Assembly: GCF_018255755.1 (NCBI RefSeq)
Contig: NZ_CP073766.1
Location: 1,984,001-2,048,000 of the forward strand
Length of the DNA stretch: 64,000 nt
From: Chitinophaga sp. HK235
GTDB taxonomy: Bacteria > Bacteroidota > Bacteroidia > Chitinophagales > Chitinophagaceae
Direction of reading: 5' to 3'
Part shown: one piece after another, positions 42,732-52,808 of the stretch
How positions within the stretch are numbered: position 1 is the stretch's first letter
Layout: each line of letters starts with the position of its first letter
The notes under the pieces: generated by a model
Databases searched by the model: none
The model's input: only the letters and a program-made list of their open reading frames with translations
Told to the model about the DNA's origin: nothing
Made by a program: the position numbers and the translations under genes

Positions 42732-45700
42732 ATGCAAAAAACTGTGAACTGGTGCAGGCGGACCTCTATTGCCATACATGGCCACCGCACCCTCCTGAAA
42801 ACGATGTTAATGATGGGACGAAGTCGCAAGGCAGGTTTCCATCGTTTCACTGAGAAAACATATTGGATTGCGATGAAATTAACCGTTTTTTTATTGACTG
42901 CCGCTTTTCTCAGCGTGCAGGCCGTGGGTAGTCGGGCCCAGACCATTACGCTTTCCGGTAAGGACATCCCTTTAAAACAGGTATTTGCCGTTATCAAAAA
43001 ACAAACCGGATACCTTGTTTTTGGCAACATCGATCTTTTAAAGTCTGGTAAAGCGGTCACGCTTTCGGTACAGCAACTTCCGCTGCAGGATTTTTTAGGC
43101 GTTATATCCAAAAATCAGTCGTTTTACTGCGAGATGAAGAGTAAAACGATTATGCTGATTCAAAAACCTTCACCCAATCTTTCGGAAAATGCAATGGCAT
43201 ACAACCAGACAGATACCAGTACTGCCAGCACTGTTACCGGTTTTGTCAGGAATGAAAAGGGAGAACCGCTGATAGGAACAACCATCGCAGTAAAAGAATT
43301 GAAGCAGGTGGCGCTGACAAATGAAAAGGGCGAGTTTAAACTCAGCGGCGTGCATAAAGGATCTGTACTGATCGTCACCAATATCGGGTTTAAAACACAA
43401 TCGGTTACTATACAGGACATCAGGAAAAAAATAGAAATAATCCTGGAAAGAAATATCTCCAGCCTGTCGGAGGTGGTGGTGAATACAGGTATTGTCAACA
43501 GAAATATTAACACTTTTACCGGCGCAGCCACCACTATTACCAAAGAAGACCTCATGAAGGTAAGCAACAAAAATGTTATCCAAAGCCTGAAAGTACTGGA
43601 ACCTTCTTTAATGATATTTAATAATCTCAGTTTCGGTTCCGACCCCAATAAGTTGCCCGAAATGATGCTCAGAGGGAATTCCTCTTTTCCTCAGGGAACA
43701 GTCACCAACCTGAAAGGAGACTATGGCAATAGCCCCAATCAGCCCCTGTTTATTCTGGATGGTTTTGAGGTTAGTTTAACAAAGGTGGTGGACCTGGATA
43801 TGAACAGAATAGAAACGATCACCATTTTAAAAGACGCCTCTGCTAAAGCTATCTATGGGGCGAAAGCCGCCAATGGCGTGGTGGTAATTGAAACAAAGAA
43901 AAATACAGGCAATAAAGCTATCATCACCTATAATGGCAGTGTGGATGTAGAAACACCTGATTTATCGAGCTATAATCTTACTAATGCAGCCGAAAAACTG
44001 GAAGCAGAAAGATTGTACGGCATGTATTCCCAGATTTCAGATTATGCACCTAATTATCAGACCCAGCTACTACTCGACCAGCAATATAATCAACGCCTGC
44101 AGACAGTGCTTTCGGGCGTTAATACAGACTGGATGTCCAAACCACTTCGTAATGGGCTGGGCCAGAAACACGGGATATCAGTTGAGTTGGGGGAAAGAGA
44201 TCTGAAACTGTTTGCTGATTTTTCCTATAACAACATTGCCGGTGTTATGAAGGGTTCTTCCAGGAAAATATTTGCTACTTCCGCTACCTTGTCTTACCGG
44301 TATAAAAATTTCCTGTTCAGAAACATCCTGAGCTTTACAGATGGTAAAAGCAGCGATTCCCCCTATGGAACATTTGGTGAGTATGCTAAAATGAATCCTT
44401 ACTGGACACCCTATGATGAATTCGGCAACCTGAAACAGAACGCTGAAACCGGCATCATTCCTTACGTTGGCAGTACTACTATCTCCAATTTTTATGCGCC
44501 GAATCCTTTATATAACGCTACGCTCAATACCAAACTGACCAATAATTATACAGAGTTCATCGATAATTTCTATACTGAAGTCAATTTGATGACGGGCTTA
44601 AAGATGTTATTGAGAGGTAGTTTTACCAACACCAAAAATCAGGCAGATGAATTTTATCCCGCCAACCATTTGAAATTCCAGAATTACACTGGTGACGATT
44701 TTTTCAGAAAAGGTTCCTACAAAAGAAATGAAGGCGGCCAGGTAAGATACACCGGAGACTTTAACATGAACTATAACAAGCCCTTCGGCGATAAACACCT
44801 GTTATTTGTGAACGTTGGCGCTAATGTCAGCGAGCGTAGTTATGAGGAAGTTGTTTACAATACAGAGGGCTTTCAAAATGACCGGATGAATGATATCCTG
44901 TTTGCCAAGCAGTATAGTAAAACCATGAACCGGCCAACCGGCAGTGAAGGCACTACAAGAGATCTGGGCTTCCTGTCCATAGCCAGTTACTCTTATGATA
45001 ATCGTTTTTTTGCAGATGCCTCTTTCAGGACCAGCGCTTCTTCCCAGTATGGTGAAAACCACCGCTGGGGCTCATTCTGGAGCACCGGCATAGGATGGAA
45101 TATTCAGAACGAAAAATGGATAGAAGACCTGAATATTTTCGACAGGTTAAAACTCCGTGCATCTGTTGGCTCAACAGGATCGCAAAACTTTAGTTCCTAT
45201 CAGTCTCTCGCCACCTATACCTATATCCAGGATAAGATATACCAGGGTTATCTGGGTGCGTATTTAAAAGGATTGGCCAATCCAGACCTCAGATGGCAAC
45301 AGAAAATGGACTATAACGTTGGCGTTGATTTCAGCATATGGAAGAAACTGACCGGACGTGTGGATTATTATCAGAGCATTACCCAAAATACCCTGTTGGA
45401 TTTTACACTGCCTCCATCCACCGGATTTTCCAGTGTAAAGGAAAATCTGGGTAAAATCCGCAATACAGGCATTGAAGCGGTGCTGTCATATAATATCTAT
45501 TCAGATCCTAAGAACAGATCTTATTTTTCCGTGACCGCATCAGCCATACACAACAAGAACATCATACTATCCATTTCCAATGCGCTGGATGCTTATAATC
45601 AGCAGCAGAACAAGATTTCAGAAGACCGGTTTAATAACACGACCGTTACTAAATATTATAATGGCGTATCCCTGGATGCCATCTGGGCTGTGAGATCACT

Positions 45701-46295
45701 GGGTATCGATCCTGCGAATGGTCAGGAGATATATTTGACTAAAAACGGTACCAAAACCTACACCTACTCTGCCAGCGATCAGGTGGTGGTGGGAGATAAT
45801 ATGCCGAAAGTATCCGGAACATTCGGATTGAACGGGGAATATCACGGATTTGGTGTGAACGCTTACTTCACCTTTTTATGCGGAGGTCAGCTGTACAACC
45901 AGACTTTAGTAGACCGCGTCGAAAATGCGGATATGAGTTATAATGTAGACAAACGCGTATTGAACAGCACCTGGCATCAGCCCGGCGATATAAAACCGTT
46001 TAAAGCACTGGGCTCCGTGGAAATTCAAAACCCGGATGGTACCTGGACGCGGAAGTTCATCCGCACCCAGCCCAGCGACCGGTTTGTAATGGACAGAAAT
46101 GAGCTGTCACTGGCATCGCTGAGCTTCTCTTACGACTTCTACAGATGGGCCTTTCTGAAACAAATGGGTTTACAACGGTTACGTTGTGCATTTTATACCA
46201 ACGATATTTTTACCATATCGTCTATTCCGGTTGAACGCGGAACAGATTATCCATTCTCCAGAAAGTTTTCTTTTTCAGTGTCGGGCACTTTTTAG
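42732..46295 (+). CDS. SusC/RagA-family TonB-dependent receptor with STN domain, first locus
   Basis: The receptor has 1187 residues from the ATG at 42732. The signal peptide begins at MKLTVFLLTAAFLSVQA (residue 48), so the real start may be the ATG at 42873. Domains in order are STN (TITLSGKDIPLKQVFAVIKK to about residue 130), carboxypeptidase-regulatory (TVTGFVRNEKGEPLIGTT), plug (VIQSLKVLEPSLMIF, then AIYGAKAANGVVVIETK), and a 22-strand beta barrel to the end. The STN domain marks a receptor that signals to a FecR/sigma pair, as encoded upstream. It works with the SusD protein encoded next. Confidence 0.95.
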   Translation: MQKTVNWCRRTSIAIHGHRTLLKTMLMMGRSRKAGFHRFTEKTYWIAMKLTVFLLTAAFLSVQAVGSRAQTITLSGKDIPLKQVFAVIKKQTGYLVFGNIDLLKSGKAVTLSVQQLPLQDFLGVISKNQSFYCEMKSKTIMLIQKPSPNLSENAMAYNQTDTSTASTVTGFVRNEKGEPLIGTTIAVKELKQVALTNEKGEFKLSGVHKGSVLIVTNIGFKTQSVTIQDIRKKIEIILERNISSLSEVVVNTGIVNRNINTFTGAATTITKEDLMKVSNKNVIQSLKVLEPSLMIFNNLSFGSDPNKLPEMMLRGNSSFPQGTVTNLKGDYGNSPNQPLFILDGFEVSLTKVVDLDMNRIETITILKDASAKAIYGAKAANGVVVIETKKNTGNKAIITYNGSVDVETPDLSSYNLTNAAEKLEAERLYGMYSQISDYAPNYQTQLLLDQQYNQRLQTVLSGVNTDWMSKPLRNGLGQKHGISVELGERDLKLFADFSYNNIAGVMKGSSRKIFATSATLSYRYKNFLFRNILSFTDGKSSDSPYGTFGEYAKMNPYWTPYDEFGNLKQNAETGIIPYVGSTTISNFYAPNPLYNATLNTKLTNNYTEFIDNFYTEVNLMTGLKMLLRGSFTNTKNQADEFYPANHLKFQNYTGDDFFRKGSYKRNEGGQVRYTGDFNMNYNKPFGDKHLLFVNVGANVSERSYEEVVYNTEGFQNDRMNDILFAKQYSKTMNRPTGSEGTTRDLGFLSIASYSYDNRFFADASFRTSASSQYGENHRWGSFWSTGIGWNIQNEKWIEDLNIFDRLKLRASVGSTGSQNFSSYQSLATYTYIQDKIYQGYLGAYLKGLANPDLRWQQKMDYNVGVDFSIWKKLTGRVDYYQSITQNTLLDFTLPPSTGFSSVKENLGKIRNTGIEAVLSYNIYSDPKNRSYFSVTASAIHNKNIILSISNALDAYNQQQNKISEDRFNNTTVTKYYNGVSLDAIWAVRSLGIDPANGQEIYLTKNGTKTYTYSASDQVVVGDNMPKVSGTFGLNGEYHGFGVNAYFTFLCGGQLYNQTLVDRVENADMSYNVDKRVLNSTWHQPGDIKPFKALGSVEIQNPDGTWTRKFIRTQPSDRFVMDRNELSLASLSFSYDFYRWAFLKQMGLQRLRCAFYTNDIFTISSIPVERGTDYPFSRKFSFSVSGTF

Positions 46296-46354
46296 TATCA
46301 CCGATACTCTTTGTTTAAAGATGCTTGTATTGTATGAAGTCTAAACCAACTATC

Positions 46355-47845
46355 ATGAAACGATTATTAGTTTTAACTATAGCTGTATTCAGCCTTTGTT
46401 CCTGTAAGAAATGGCTGTCAGTAACACCGAAGTCAGAAATATCTTCTACTGAACTGTTTAAATCAGAGCAGGGGTATAAGGATGCCCTGATTGGTGCTTA
46501 TCTGCTGATGACTTCCACCAGCTCCTACGGTTTCGAGAGTACGGTAGGATTTGTAGATGTGCTGGCCCAGCAATACGCGATTCCCGGATCAACTCATCCA
46601 TACTACTATGCCTCTTTGTATCAGTATGATCAGTTGTCAGTAATCACCCCCAAAGATAATATCTGGAACACCAACTATAATGCAATTGCCAATCTAAACA
46701 ACATCATCAACACCATCGATGATAAGAAAAGCAGTATGAACCCTGCCAACTATGCTTTAATAAAAGGAGAAGCGATGGGGCTAAGGGCTTTCCTGCATTT
46801 CGATCTATACCGGCTTTATGGCTATGGCAACCTGGTGAACACCCCTGCCGGATTGAGTAATAAAACACTTCCTTATGTTAGCAGCTATTCCAAAAATATT
46901 ACGCCGCCGGTTACCGGAAAAGCATTCCTGGATTCCGTTAAAAATGATCTCTCCCGTGCAGCAGATTTAATGGCGAAATATGATTCTATAAGTGTTGCGA
47001 GGAGTGCACAAAATGGTCTGGATATTCCGAATGCAGATCATTTCTATGATAACAGGAAAATGAGGTTCAATTATTTCGCGGTCAGAGCCACCCAGGCCAG
47101 GGTATACCTGTGGCTGGGCGAGTACGACAAAGCGATGGCGGCAGCTCAGGAAGTGATTACCAAAGCTCAGGGCAACCTCGTTACATTTAACGGCGGTACC
47201 ATTAACGATCCCAATCCGGTAAATAAGGACTATACCTTTAGCACAGAACATATATTTTCACTGAACGTACAAAATATGTACGATTTCATAAAACCATATA
47301 TCGACCAGTTTGCGGCTGATGGTTTAAATATAAATTACAGTCAACTGGCACATAGCGGAACAGTGGCCAATGACCTTTATGAGATCAATACCAAGCCTGG
47401 CATGTCTTTATCAGACTATCGCTACAAGGAACTGTATAAAAAAATATCTCCTACCAGTTATCTCCTGCTGAAGTTCACCTACGTGCTCAATTCATCGTTT
47501 AAAGACCGGATGCCCATTATTACCCTGCCGGAGATGTATTATATCATGGCGGAGTGTTATAATGAAACAAATGATCCGGTAACAGCGGTTACATATCTCA
47601 ATACAGTAAGGACCAACAGAGGAATTTCCATTCTTTATAAACTTCCTGACACGCTTACCAAATCTGACGTGACGGCTGAAATTCAAAAGGAGTATAGAAA
47701 AGAATTTGTAAGCGAAGGACAGTTGTTCTATTTCTATAAACGACGGGGTAATATCAACATCCCCGGAACGGCCAAAGTGATGGATAATTCCATTTATATT
47801 TTACCGATACCTCAGCGCGAGCGGGATATGAGCAGTGGGCAATAA
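46355..47845 (+). CDS. SusD/RagB-family lipoprotein, first locus
   Basis: The product has 496 residues from the ATG at 46355, which gives the lipoprotein signal MKRLLVLTIAVFSLCSC (Cys17). Earlier in-frame starts (46325 TTG, 46334 ATG) precede the signal. The TPR-type SusD pattern is visible: WLSVTPKSEISSTELFKSEQGYKDALIGAY at the start, GEAMGLRAFLHFDLYRLYG, and near the end LPEMYYIMAECYNETND and RTNRGISILY. It is anchored outside the cell above the SusC pore and binds the ligand. Confidence 0.95.
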   Translation: MKRLLVLTIAVFSLCSCKKWLSVTPKSEISSTELFKSEQGYKDALIGAYLLMTSTSSYGFESTVGFVDVLAQQYAIPGSTHPYYYASLYQYDQLSVITPKDNIWNTNYNAIANLNNIINTIDDKKSSMNPANYALIKGEAMGLRAFLHFDLYRLYGYGNLVNTPAGLSNKTLPYVSSYSKNITPPVTGKAFLDSVKNDLSRAADLMAKYDSISVARSAQNGLDIPNADHFYDNRKMRFNYFAVRATQARVYLWLGEYDKAMAAAQEVITKAQGNLVTFNGGTINDPNPVNKDYTFSTEHIFSLNVQNMYDFIKPYIDQFAADGLNINYSQLAHSGTVANDLYEINTKPGMSLSDYRYKELYKKISPTSYLLLKFTYVLNSSFKDRMPIITLPEMYYIMAECYNETNDPVTAVTYLNTVRTNRGISILYKLPDTLTKSDVTAEIQKEYRKEFVSEGQLFYFYKRRGNINIPGTAKVMDNSIYILPIPQRERDMSSGQ

Positions 47846-47888
47846 TAGTTGGCTGATACCTTGTTTTATAATGATTAAAATGATTGTA

Positions 47889-48611
47889 ATGAAAAGATTA
47901 TTAATTGCACTCGTAGGTATTATGCTGATAACAGCCTGTAAAAAGGAGCAGATAAAATTATATCAGGATACGGACCCTTCACTGTATTTCACACTTAATA
48001 CCTACTCCTATTCCTTTATGACCGACCTGGACTCTACGTCCAAGGTCATCTACCTGCCTGTTAAACTTTCCGGCGCCTTAAAAGACGCTGACAGATCCTT
48101 TAATGTGCAGGTGATAAATGATACCAATACCACTGCCAATAAAGACTGGTATGAACTAAAGACAGGGACACTGCCGAAGAACAGTGTTGACGGAACGATT
48201 CCTATAGTATTGAAGCGGAATGCCCTTATCGATACAACGATTATAAAACTGAAACTTTCGCTGACGCCATCTTCAGCGCTGGATACAATGCCCAGCGCTA
48301 CTATACAGATTAGCTGGACAGGGAAAATCATTCAGCCGATCAACTGGAACTGGTTACGCTACTATTTTGGAACGCCTTTTTCCACGGCATGGTATAAGTT
48401 TATTATCAAGGCAACGGGGAAGTCTTCTTTTCCTTATTCACCTACATTAGCCAAAACAGATCCTGTGACCTGGTGGATGAGTACTGCTCAGATACAGGCC
48501 TATTCCTTACAGGTAAAAGAAGTACTCCAGGCATATAACGCGGCTCACCCGGACAGTCCGCTGACACACGACGATGGTTTGTATAAAGGGCAGTTAGTGT
48601 CGATGCCATAA
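47889..48611 (+). CDS. DUF4843 lipoprotein
   Basis: This 240-residue protein starts at the ATG at 47889 with the lipoprotein signal MKRLLIALVGIMLITAC. The longer frame from 47835 overlaps susD and lacks a signal. The body has a beta-sandwich pattern typical of DUF4843: YQDTDPSLYFTLNTYSYSF, then VKLSGALKDADRSFNV, then GTIPIVLKRNALIDT. DUF4843 proteins are encoded next to susCD in many Bacteroidota loci and are thought to be surface ligand-binding lipoproteins; their ligand is unknown. Confidence 0.88.
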   Translation: MKRLLIALVGIMLITACKKEQIKLYQDTDPSLYFTLNTYSYSFMTDLDSTSKVIYLPVKLSGALKDADRSFNVQVINDTNTTANKDWYELKTGTLPKNSVDGTIPIVLKRNALIDTTIIKLKLSLTPSSALDTMPSATIQISWTGKIIQPINWNWLRYYFGTPFSTAWYKFIIKATGKSSFPYSPTLAKTDPVTWWMSTAQIQAYSLQVKEVLQAYNAAHPDSPLTHDDGLYKGQLVSMP

Positions 48612-48634
48612 TTTCTAACTTCAAACTTATTACC

Positions 48635-50233
48635 GTGAAGAAACTAATATACTATATACTCCTATCTGTTGCAGCATTCGGGATATCCTGCGTAAAGGAT
48701 AAATCTACTTTTGATACCAACAAAATCAACCCGATTGTAATAGATACCGCCGGAATGCTGGCACAATTGGTACAGTTTCAGTTTGACACCCTGCAGCTTA
48801 TGCCCAGGGTAACCCAGTCAGGACTGGATTCCAGTCGCCTGAAATACAGTTGGACCATGAATGCCTATGGCGGATACGAAAGAGTGGTGGGAACAACCAG
48901 GCGACTGAATACTTCGATTATAGAAAAGCCCGATCCTATCCCTTACACGTTAATCCTGCGGGTGACAGACACCACTACTAATTTAAAAACAATTTTCACC
49001 TGGTCTGTTCAGGTTATTTCTCCTTTCGGGGAAGGCTTGATAGTGGCTGATACCAGAGATGGAGCTACTTCAGACGCAAGCCTTATTATGGCTTTCAATT
49101 TTACCTCCAGTTTGATAAAAGATAGCGGAACAACCAGAATTTTTCAGAACGCCTATAGCCGCGCCAACGGTAACCAGAAGATGAATGGTATCGTAAAACA
49201 GCTCAACTATATGCGTTATAACAGTACCAAGGATATCACTTTTTTAACCGACAATTCGTTTATCAGAATTAATCCCAACTCTTACCAGCTGTCAGGCAAG
49301 GACAATGACTTATTTGTACTGGCTCCCGGAATCATTAAACCAGATGAAATTCAATCGGCCATTACCATCAATCAGCACCAGTATCTTATCAATAACGGGA
49401 AGGCCTATGGTCGTTATGGAGAAAACAAACAATTTGGATACTCTTTTTTAGCACCGGATGCGTTGGGATATAGTTGTCAGAAAATTTGCGGGCTCCAGAA
49501 TCCTGTATCTAGCCCAAAAACGGCGGGCATATTATATGATGAGAAAAACAACCGGTTTTTATTGTTGCCACGGATGGTATTAATGAGTAACCCGTTGATG
49601 AGTTTCAATCCAACTGATTTTTCAGATCCGGCACCGGCTTTCGATCCGAATAATATGGGCAATAAAACCTGTTTGCAAATGATGGAAGGATACGATCGAA
49701 GAATCATTTCTATTTTGAAAACAAGGGACCAGGACCAATATTTTGCCTATCAGATCAAATTGACAGAACCTCTTACCGGTAAAATGGGCATCATGGTCAA
49801 TGATCTGAGTAATAACCCTGAAATAGCACAATCCAGATTTTATACCTGCTCCAATGCGGAACAGGTGTTGTTTTATGCGACAGACAATCATGTTTATGCT
49901 ACTACCCTTGAATTGGGTAGCCCAAGCACCACCACTTTAAGATACACCACCACCAATGGTGAAAAAATCACCGGTATGAAAATGTATACGGGTGGTGGAA
50001 GTATGTATCTCCCCAACCCCAATGCGCCGGACGACTGGAGCCAGAGAATGTCATTTTCATCGGCCAACCGGTTGTTACTGCTCAGCACTTACAATGAAAG
50101 TACCCAGGAAGGTAAAATTATCACCATACCACTTGAAATACTGGGCATAGGCGGATTGGTCACCAACCCGGACTATATTAAAACCTATGGTGGATTTGGC
50201 CGGATAACAGCATTCAGTTTACAGGCTTTATAA
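48635..50233 (+). CDS. PKD-like family surface lipoprotein
   Basis: The product has 532 residues. A GTG start gives MKKLIYYILLSVAAFGISC, with Cys19 as the lipid anchor. Residues 30-130 look like an Ig/PKD-like domain (PRVTQSGLDSSRLKYSWTMN, then YTLILRVTDTTTNLKTIFTW). The C-terminal 400 residues have a repeating beta pattern, possibly a propeller (YDEKNNRFLLLPRM, then YATDNHVYATTLELG). This family often follows DUF4843 in the same operon. It probably helps to bind the substrate at the surface. Confidence 0.85.
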   Translation: MKKLIYYILLSVAAFGISCVKDKSTFDTNKINPIVIDTAGMLAQLVQFQFDTLQLMPRVTQSGLDSSRLKYSWTMNAYGGYERVVGTTRRLNTSIIEKPDPIPYTLILRVTDTTTNLKTIFTWSVQVISPFGEGLIVADTRDGATSDASLIMAFNFTSSLIKDSGTTRIFQNAYSRANGNQKMNGIVKQLNYMRYNSTKDITFLTDNSFIRINPNSYQLSGKDNDLFVLAPGIIKPDEIQSAITINQHQYLINNGKAYGRYGENKQFGYSFLAPDALGYSCQKICGLQNPVSSPKTAGILYDEKNNRFLLLPRMVLMSNPLMSFNPTDFSDPAPAFDPNNMGNKTCLQMMEGYDRRIISILKTRDQDQYFAYQIKLTEPLTGKMGIMVNDLSNNPEIAQSRFYTCSNAEQVLFYATDNHVYATTLELGSPSTTTLRYTTTNGEKITGMKMYTGGGSMYLPNPNAPDDWSQRMSFSSANRLLLLSTYNESTQEGKIITIPLEILGIGGLVTNPDYIKTYGGFGRITAFSLQAL

Positions 50234-50252
50234 ATTTTAAAAACAAAGGAAA

Positions 50253-51386
50253 ATGAAAGTAAATTTTTTTCTATTAGGAATGATGGTACCAGGTGTAATG
50301 TTTGCCCAGCAAGGGAAATTCACCGTGAATGGAAGCCTTAAAAAAGAAATAACGAAACCAGCAATGGCTTATCTGAATTATCGTACAGCTGATCAAACCA
50401 TAACAGATTCCTGCATGATAGAACAAGGTAAATTTGTATTCAAAGGAAACATTGATGAACCAAAGCGGGCGACCCTTATTGTCAATTACCTGGGATCGGG
50501 CATGAAGGACAAAGGTGTACATCAAAGAGCAATTTACCTGGAACCAGGTAATATAAAAATCAACGGCAAGGATTCGTTACCTGATGCCGGTATAACGGGA
50601 TCGGCCATTAACAAAGAGCAGGAGGAACTACTGGCGGCATTAAAATCTCCAGCCGATCAGATGAAGGCCTTTATGGCAGATTATTATGCACTGCCCAAAG
50701 ACAAACAAAATGATTCTTCTGTGCGGGCCGTGTTGGATAAAAAGTATTATGCCATTAAAGAAGAGGAAAAAACAGCTTATTTAAATTTTATTAAAACGCA
50801 TACCCAATCCGTTGCAGGACTTGATGCATTGAAAAAACTAGGTACCTCCATCGAGGATTATAAGGTTTTAACGCCTTTGTATGAATCATTCTCCAATAAT
50901 GTAAAAAACAGTATGGCTGGAAAAGATTATGGAAAAGACCTGGCTATTATGAAAGCAACGGCTATTGGTGCATCCGCACATGAATTTACGCAAAATGATA
51001 CAACGGGACAGCCTGTAGCACTGACCAGTTTCAGAGGTAAATATGTGCTGATTGATTTCTGGGCTTCCTGGTGCAGTCCTTGCCGTGCTGAGAATCCCAA
51101 TGTGTTAGCGGCTTACTCAAAGTATCATGATAAGGGCTTCGAGGTTCTGGGCGTTTCCCTGGATGACGAAAAATCCCATACCAACTGGCTGAATGCCATC
51201 AAACACGACGGACTAACGTGGCAGCAGGTATCCGATCTGAAAGGCTGGAATAATGTAGTTGGCCGGATGTATGGTATCAGATATATACCTCAGAATTTTC
51301 TGGTAGACCCAAGTGGTAAAATAATCGCAAAAAACCTGAAAGGTAAAGACCTCGAGAAAAAACTGGCTGAGTTGTTTAAGTCTTAA
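50253..51386 (+). CDS. TlpA-like thiol-disulfide oxidoreductase with DUF4369 domain
   Basis: The product has 377 residues. A signal peptide (MKVNFFLLGMMVPGVMFAQ) is followed by DUF4369 (KFTVNGSLKKEITKPAMAYL, residues 22-120), a helical linker, and a C-terminal AhpC/TSA/TlpA domain with the redox motif WASWCSPCRAENP and the cis-Pro region RYIPQNFLVDP. It acts in the periplasm, reducing or forming disulfides. It ends the first SusCD operon, 26 bases before a shared terminator. Confidence 0.93.
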   Translation: MKVNFFLLGMMVPGVMFAQQGKFTVNGSLKKEITKPAMAYLNYRTADQTITDSCMIEQGKFVFKGNIDEPKRATLIVNYLGSGMKDKGVHQRAIYLEPGNIKINGKDSLPDAGITGSAINKEQEELLAALKSPADQMKAFMADYYALPKDKQNDSSVRAVLDKKYYAIKEEEKTAYLNFIKTHTQSVAGLDALKKLGTSIEDYKVLTPLYESFSNNVKNSMAGKDYGKDLAIMKATAIGASAHEFTQNDTTGQPVALTSFRGKYVLIDFWASWCSPCRAENPNVLAAYSKYHDKGFEVLGVSLDDEKSHTNWLNAIKHDGLTWQQVSDLKGWNNVVGRMYGIRYIPQNFLVDPSGKIIAKNLKGKDLEKKLAELFKS

Positions 51387-51408
51387 ACATCCCGGCGTAA
51401 ACCCGCAA

Positions 51409-51450
51409 AGAGAGGGCGTCTCAGGATAAATACCTGAGACGCCCTTCTCT
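51409..51450. terminator. Bidirectional terminator shared by the two SusCD loci
   Basis: A perfect 12-base stem GGGCGTCTCAGG/CCTGAGACGCCC (51414-51425 and 51433-51444) has a seven-base loop and is flanked by purine-rich and T-rich ends. It lies 27 bases after the plus-strand tlpA gene and 20 bases after the minus-strand thioredoxin gene, and should stop both transcripts. Confidence 0.85.
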
Positions 51451-51464
51451 TTAAAAACGGTTCG

Positions 51465-52733
51465 TTACCTTATCTCCTCCCCTTTCCTCATCTTATCCAG
51501 TAGCCTCTGCTGGTATTCAATCTGGTATTTATTTTCCTTTTTATCTTCGATCCTGCTGATGGCTTCTTCCTGCAAACGGATGGCCTGAGCGGTATCTCCC
51601 AGCCGGTATAACAGGAACGCCTGTGTGCTGATAAATTCCGGTTCCGGTTTTTCTTTTACAGCATGTCCACTCCATTCCAGCGCTTGCCGTATCATTGCGG
51701 TGTCGCGGGTATTACGGCCCAGGCTGCGGGCGAAGCTGTTCAGCTCTGAGGCGTCTACCTGATGGGCATATTGTTTCATAAACGCCTGTACGCCCTGTTC
51801 AAAAAGATCATAGGATTTACTATGCTGATACCATTGCAACCTGAATTTTTCGGTGATCAATGTGGCCACTTCCGGGTATTTTTGCTGCAAACGGGTCTGA
51901 ATAGCTTTAAAATCCGGTGTGGTGCTTTCGTTCAGGCCTGCGGCATAAATTTCTTCCCCCATAATAATCTGTTGCACTTTACTTTCTGCATAACGCGGGC
52001 TCATTACCTGATCAATCTTTGTTGCATTTTTCCGGAAGATAATAAAGCCCGTATCCTGGCTGCTATGGGTAAATTCATCCATAAACCGGATGACTTCCGG
52101 CGCAAAGAGGTCTGGTACCGTTTGCAGGTATTTGCACGAAAAGAAACGGGAGTATTGGCCATCATAATTTTTAGCGGCATCTGTGGCCAGTTTTTTCAGG
52201 GTGTCCGGATGATTAACCACGCTTTTAGCCATAGCGGCCATTCGGGTATAGTACTGCGTTTCGGGCTGCAATGCTTTGGCAGAAGCGGCTATAAAGCCGG
52301 CAGCACTGTCACTGCCTACTACCAGGTGCACCAGTTTACCTTCCGGAGAAAAATACAGGAACGTCGGATAGGCCATCACGTTATATTCCTTACCAATGGC
52401 TTCCGCATCCTTATACCAGCGTTTTACGGATTCCTCATCTTTGGCGGTCTTGTCCATCTGCACTTTTACGCTGATGAATTTATCATTAAGAAACGCTCCT
52501 ACTTCTTCCTGCGGGAAAACATCGCGGCTCATCATTTTACAGGGGCCGCACCAGGTGGTATAACAGTCGGCAAAAATAAACTTGTTTTCCGCTTTGGCTT
52601 TGGCTTTTACCTGTTGCCAGCTGAGTGCATGTTCAAAATGTATTCCTTTGTCCTGGGCTGCGGCAGGCAAGCCTATCAGAAGGAGACTATAAAGGAATAA
52701 TTTCCAGGGAGATGATTTTAGCGGTTTGTACAT
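51465..52733 (-). CDS. Thioredoxin-family protein, second locus
   Basis: The product has 422 residues. A signal peptide (about residues 10-27, ending PAAAQ) is followed by a thioredoxin fold with the active site TTWCGPCKMMSRDVF and the cis-Pro segment VMAYPTFLYFSPEGKL. The C-terminal 250 residues are helical, with a TPR-like end (FLLYRLGDTAQAIRLQEEAISR). Periplasmic disulfide handling is likely. It is the last gene of the second SusCD operon, mirroring the TlpA protein of the first. It is separated from susD by 75 bases that contain a hairpin. Confidence 0.92.
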   Translation of the reverse strand: MYKPLKSSPWKLFLYSLLLIGLPAAAQDKGIHFEHALSWQQVKAKAKAENKFIFADCYTTWCGPCKMMSRDVFPQEEVGAFLNDKFISVKVQMDKTAKDEESVKRWYKDAEAIGKEYNVMAYPTFLYFSPEGKLVHLVVGSDSAAGFIAASAKALQPETQYYTRMAAMAKSVVNHPDTLKKLATDAAKNYDGQYSRFFSCKYLQTVPDLFAPEVIRFMDEFTHSSQDTGFIIFRKNATKIDQVMSPRYAESKVQQIIMGEEIYAAGLNESTTPDFKAIQTRLQQKYPEVATLITEKFRLQWYQHSKSYDLFEQGVQAFMKQYAHQVDASELNSFARSLGRNTRDTAMIRQALEWSGHAVKEKPEPEFISTQAFLLYRLGDTAQAIRLQEEAISRIEDKKENKYQIEYQQRLLDKMRKGEEIR

Positions 52734-52757
52734 ACGATCATTTTTAATGAGATAGTT

Positions 52758-52798
52758 GGCGGCGAACCCATAGCAGATGGTATCCGCCGCCTTTTTTT
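52758..52798. other. GC-rich hairpin between susD and the thioredoxin gene
   Basis: GGCGGCG at 52758-52764 pairs with CGCCGCC at 52785-52791 around a 20-base loop; seven T follow on the plus strand. The flanking genes are on the minus strand, where the hairpin lacks a U tract, so it is more likely an intercistronic RNA hairpin (for stability or partial termination) than a classical terminator. Confidence 0.5.
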
Positions 52799-52808
52799 AT
52801 TGGTTGGT

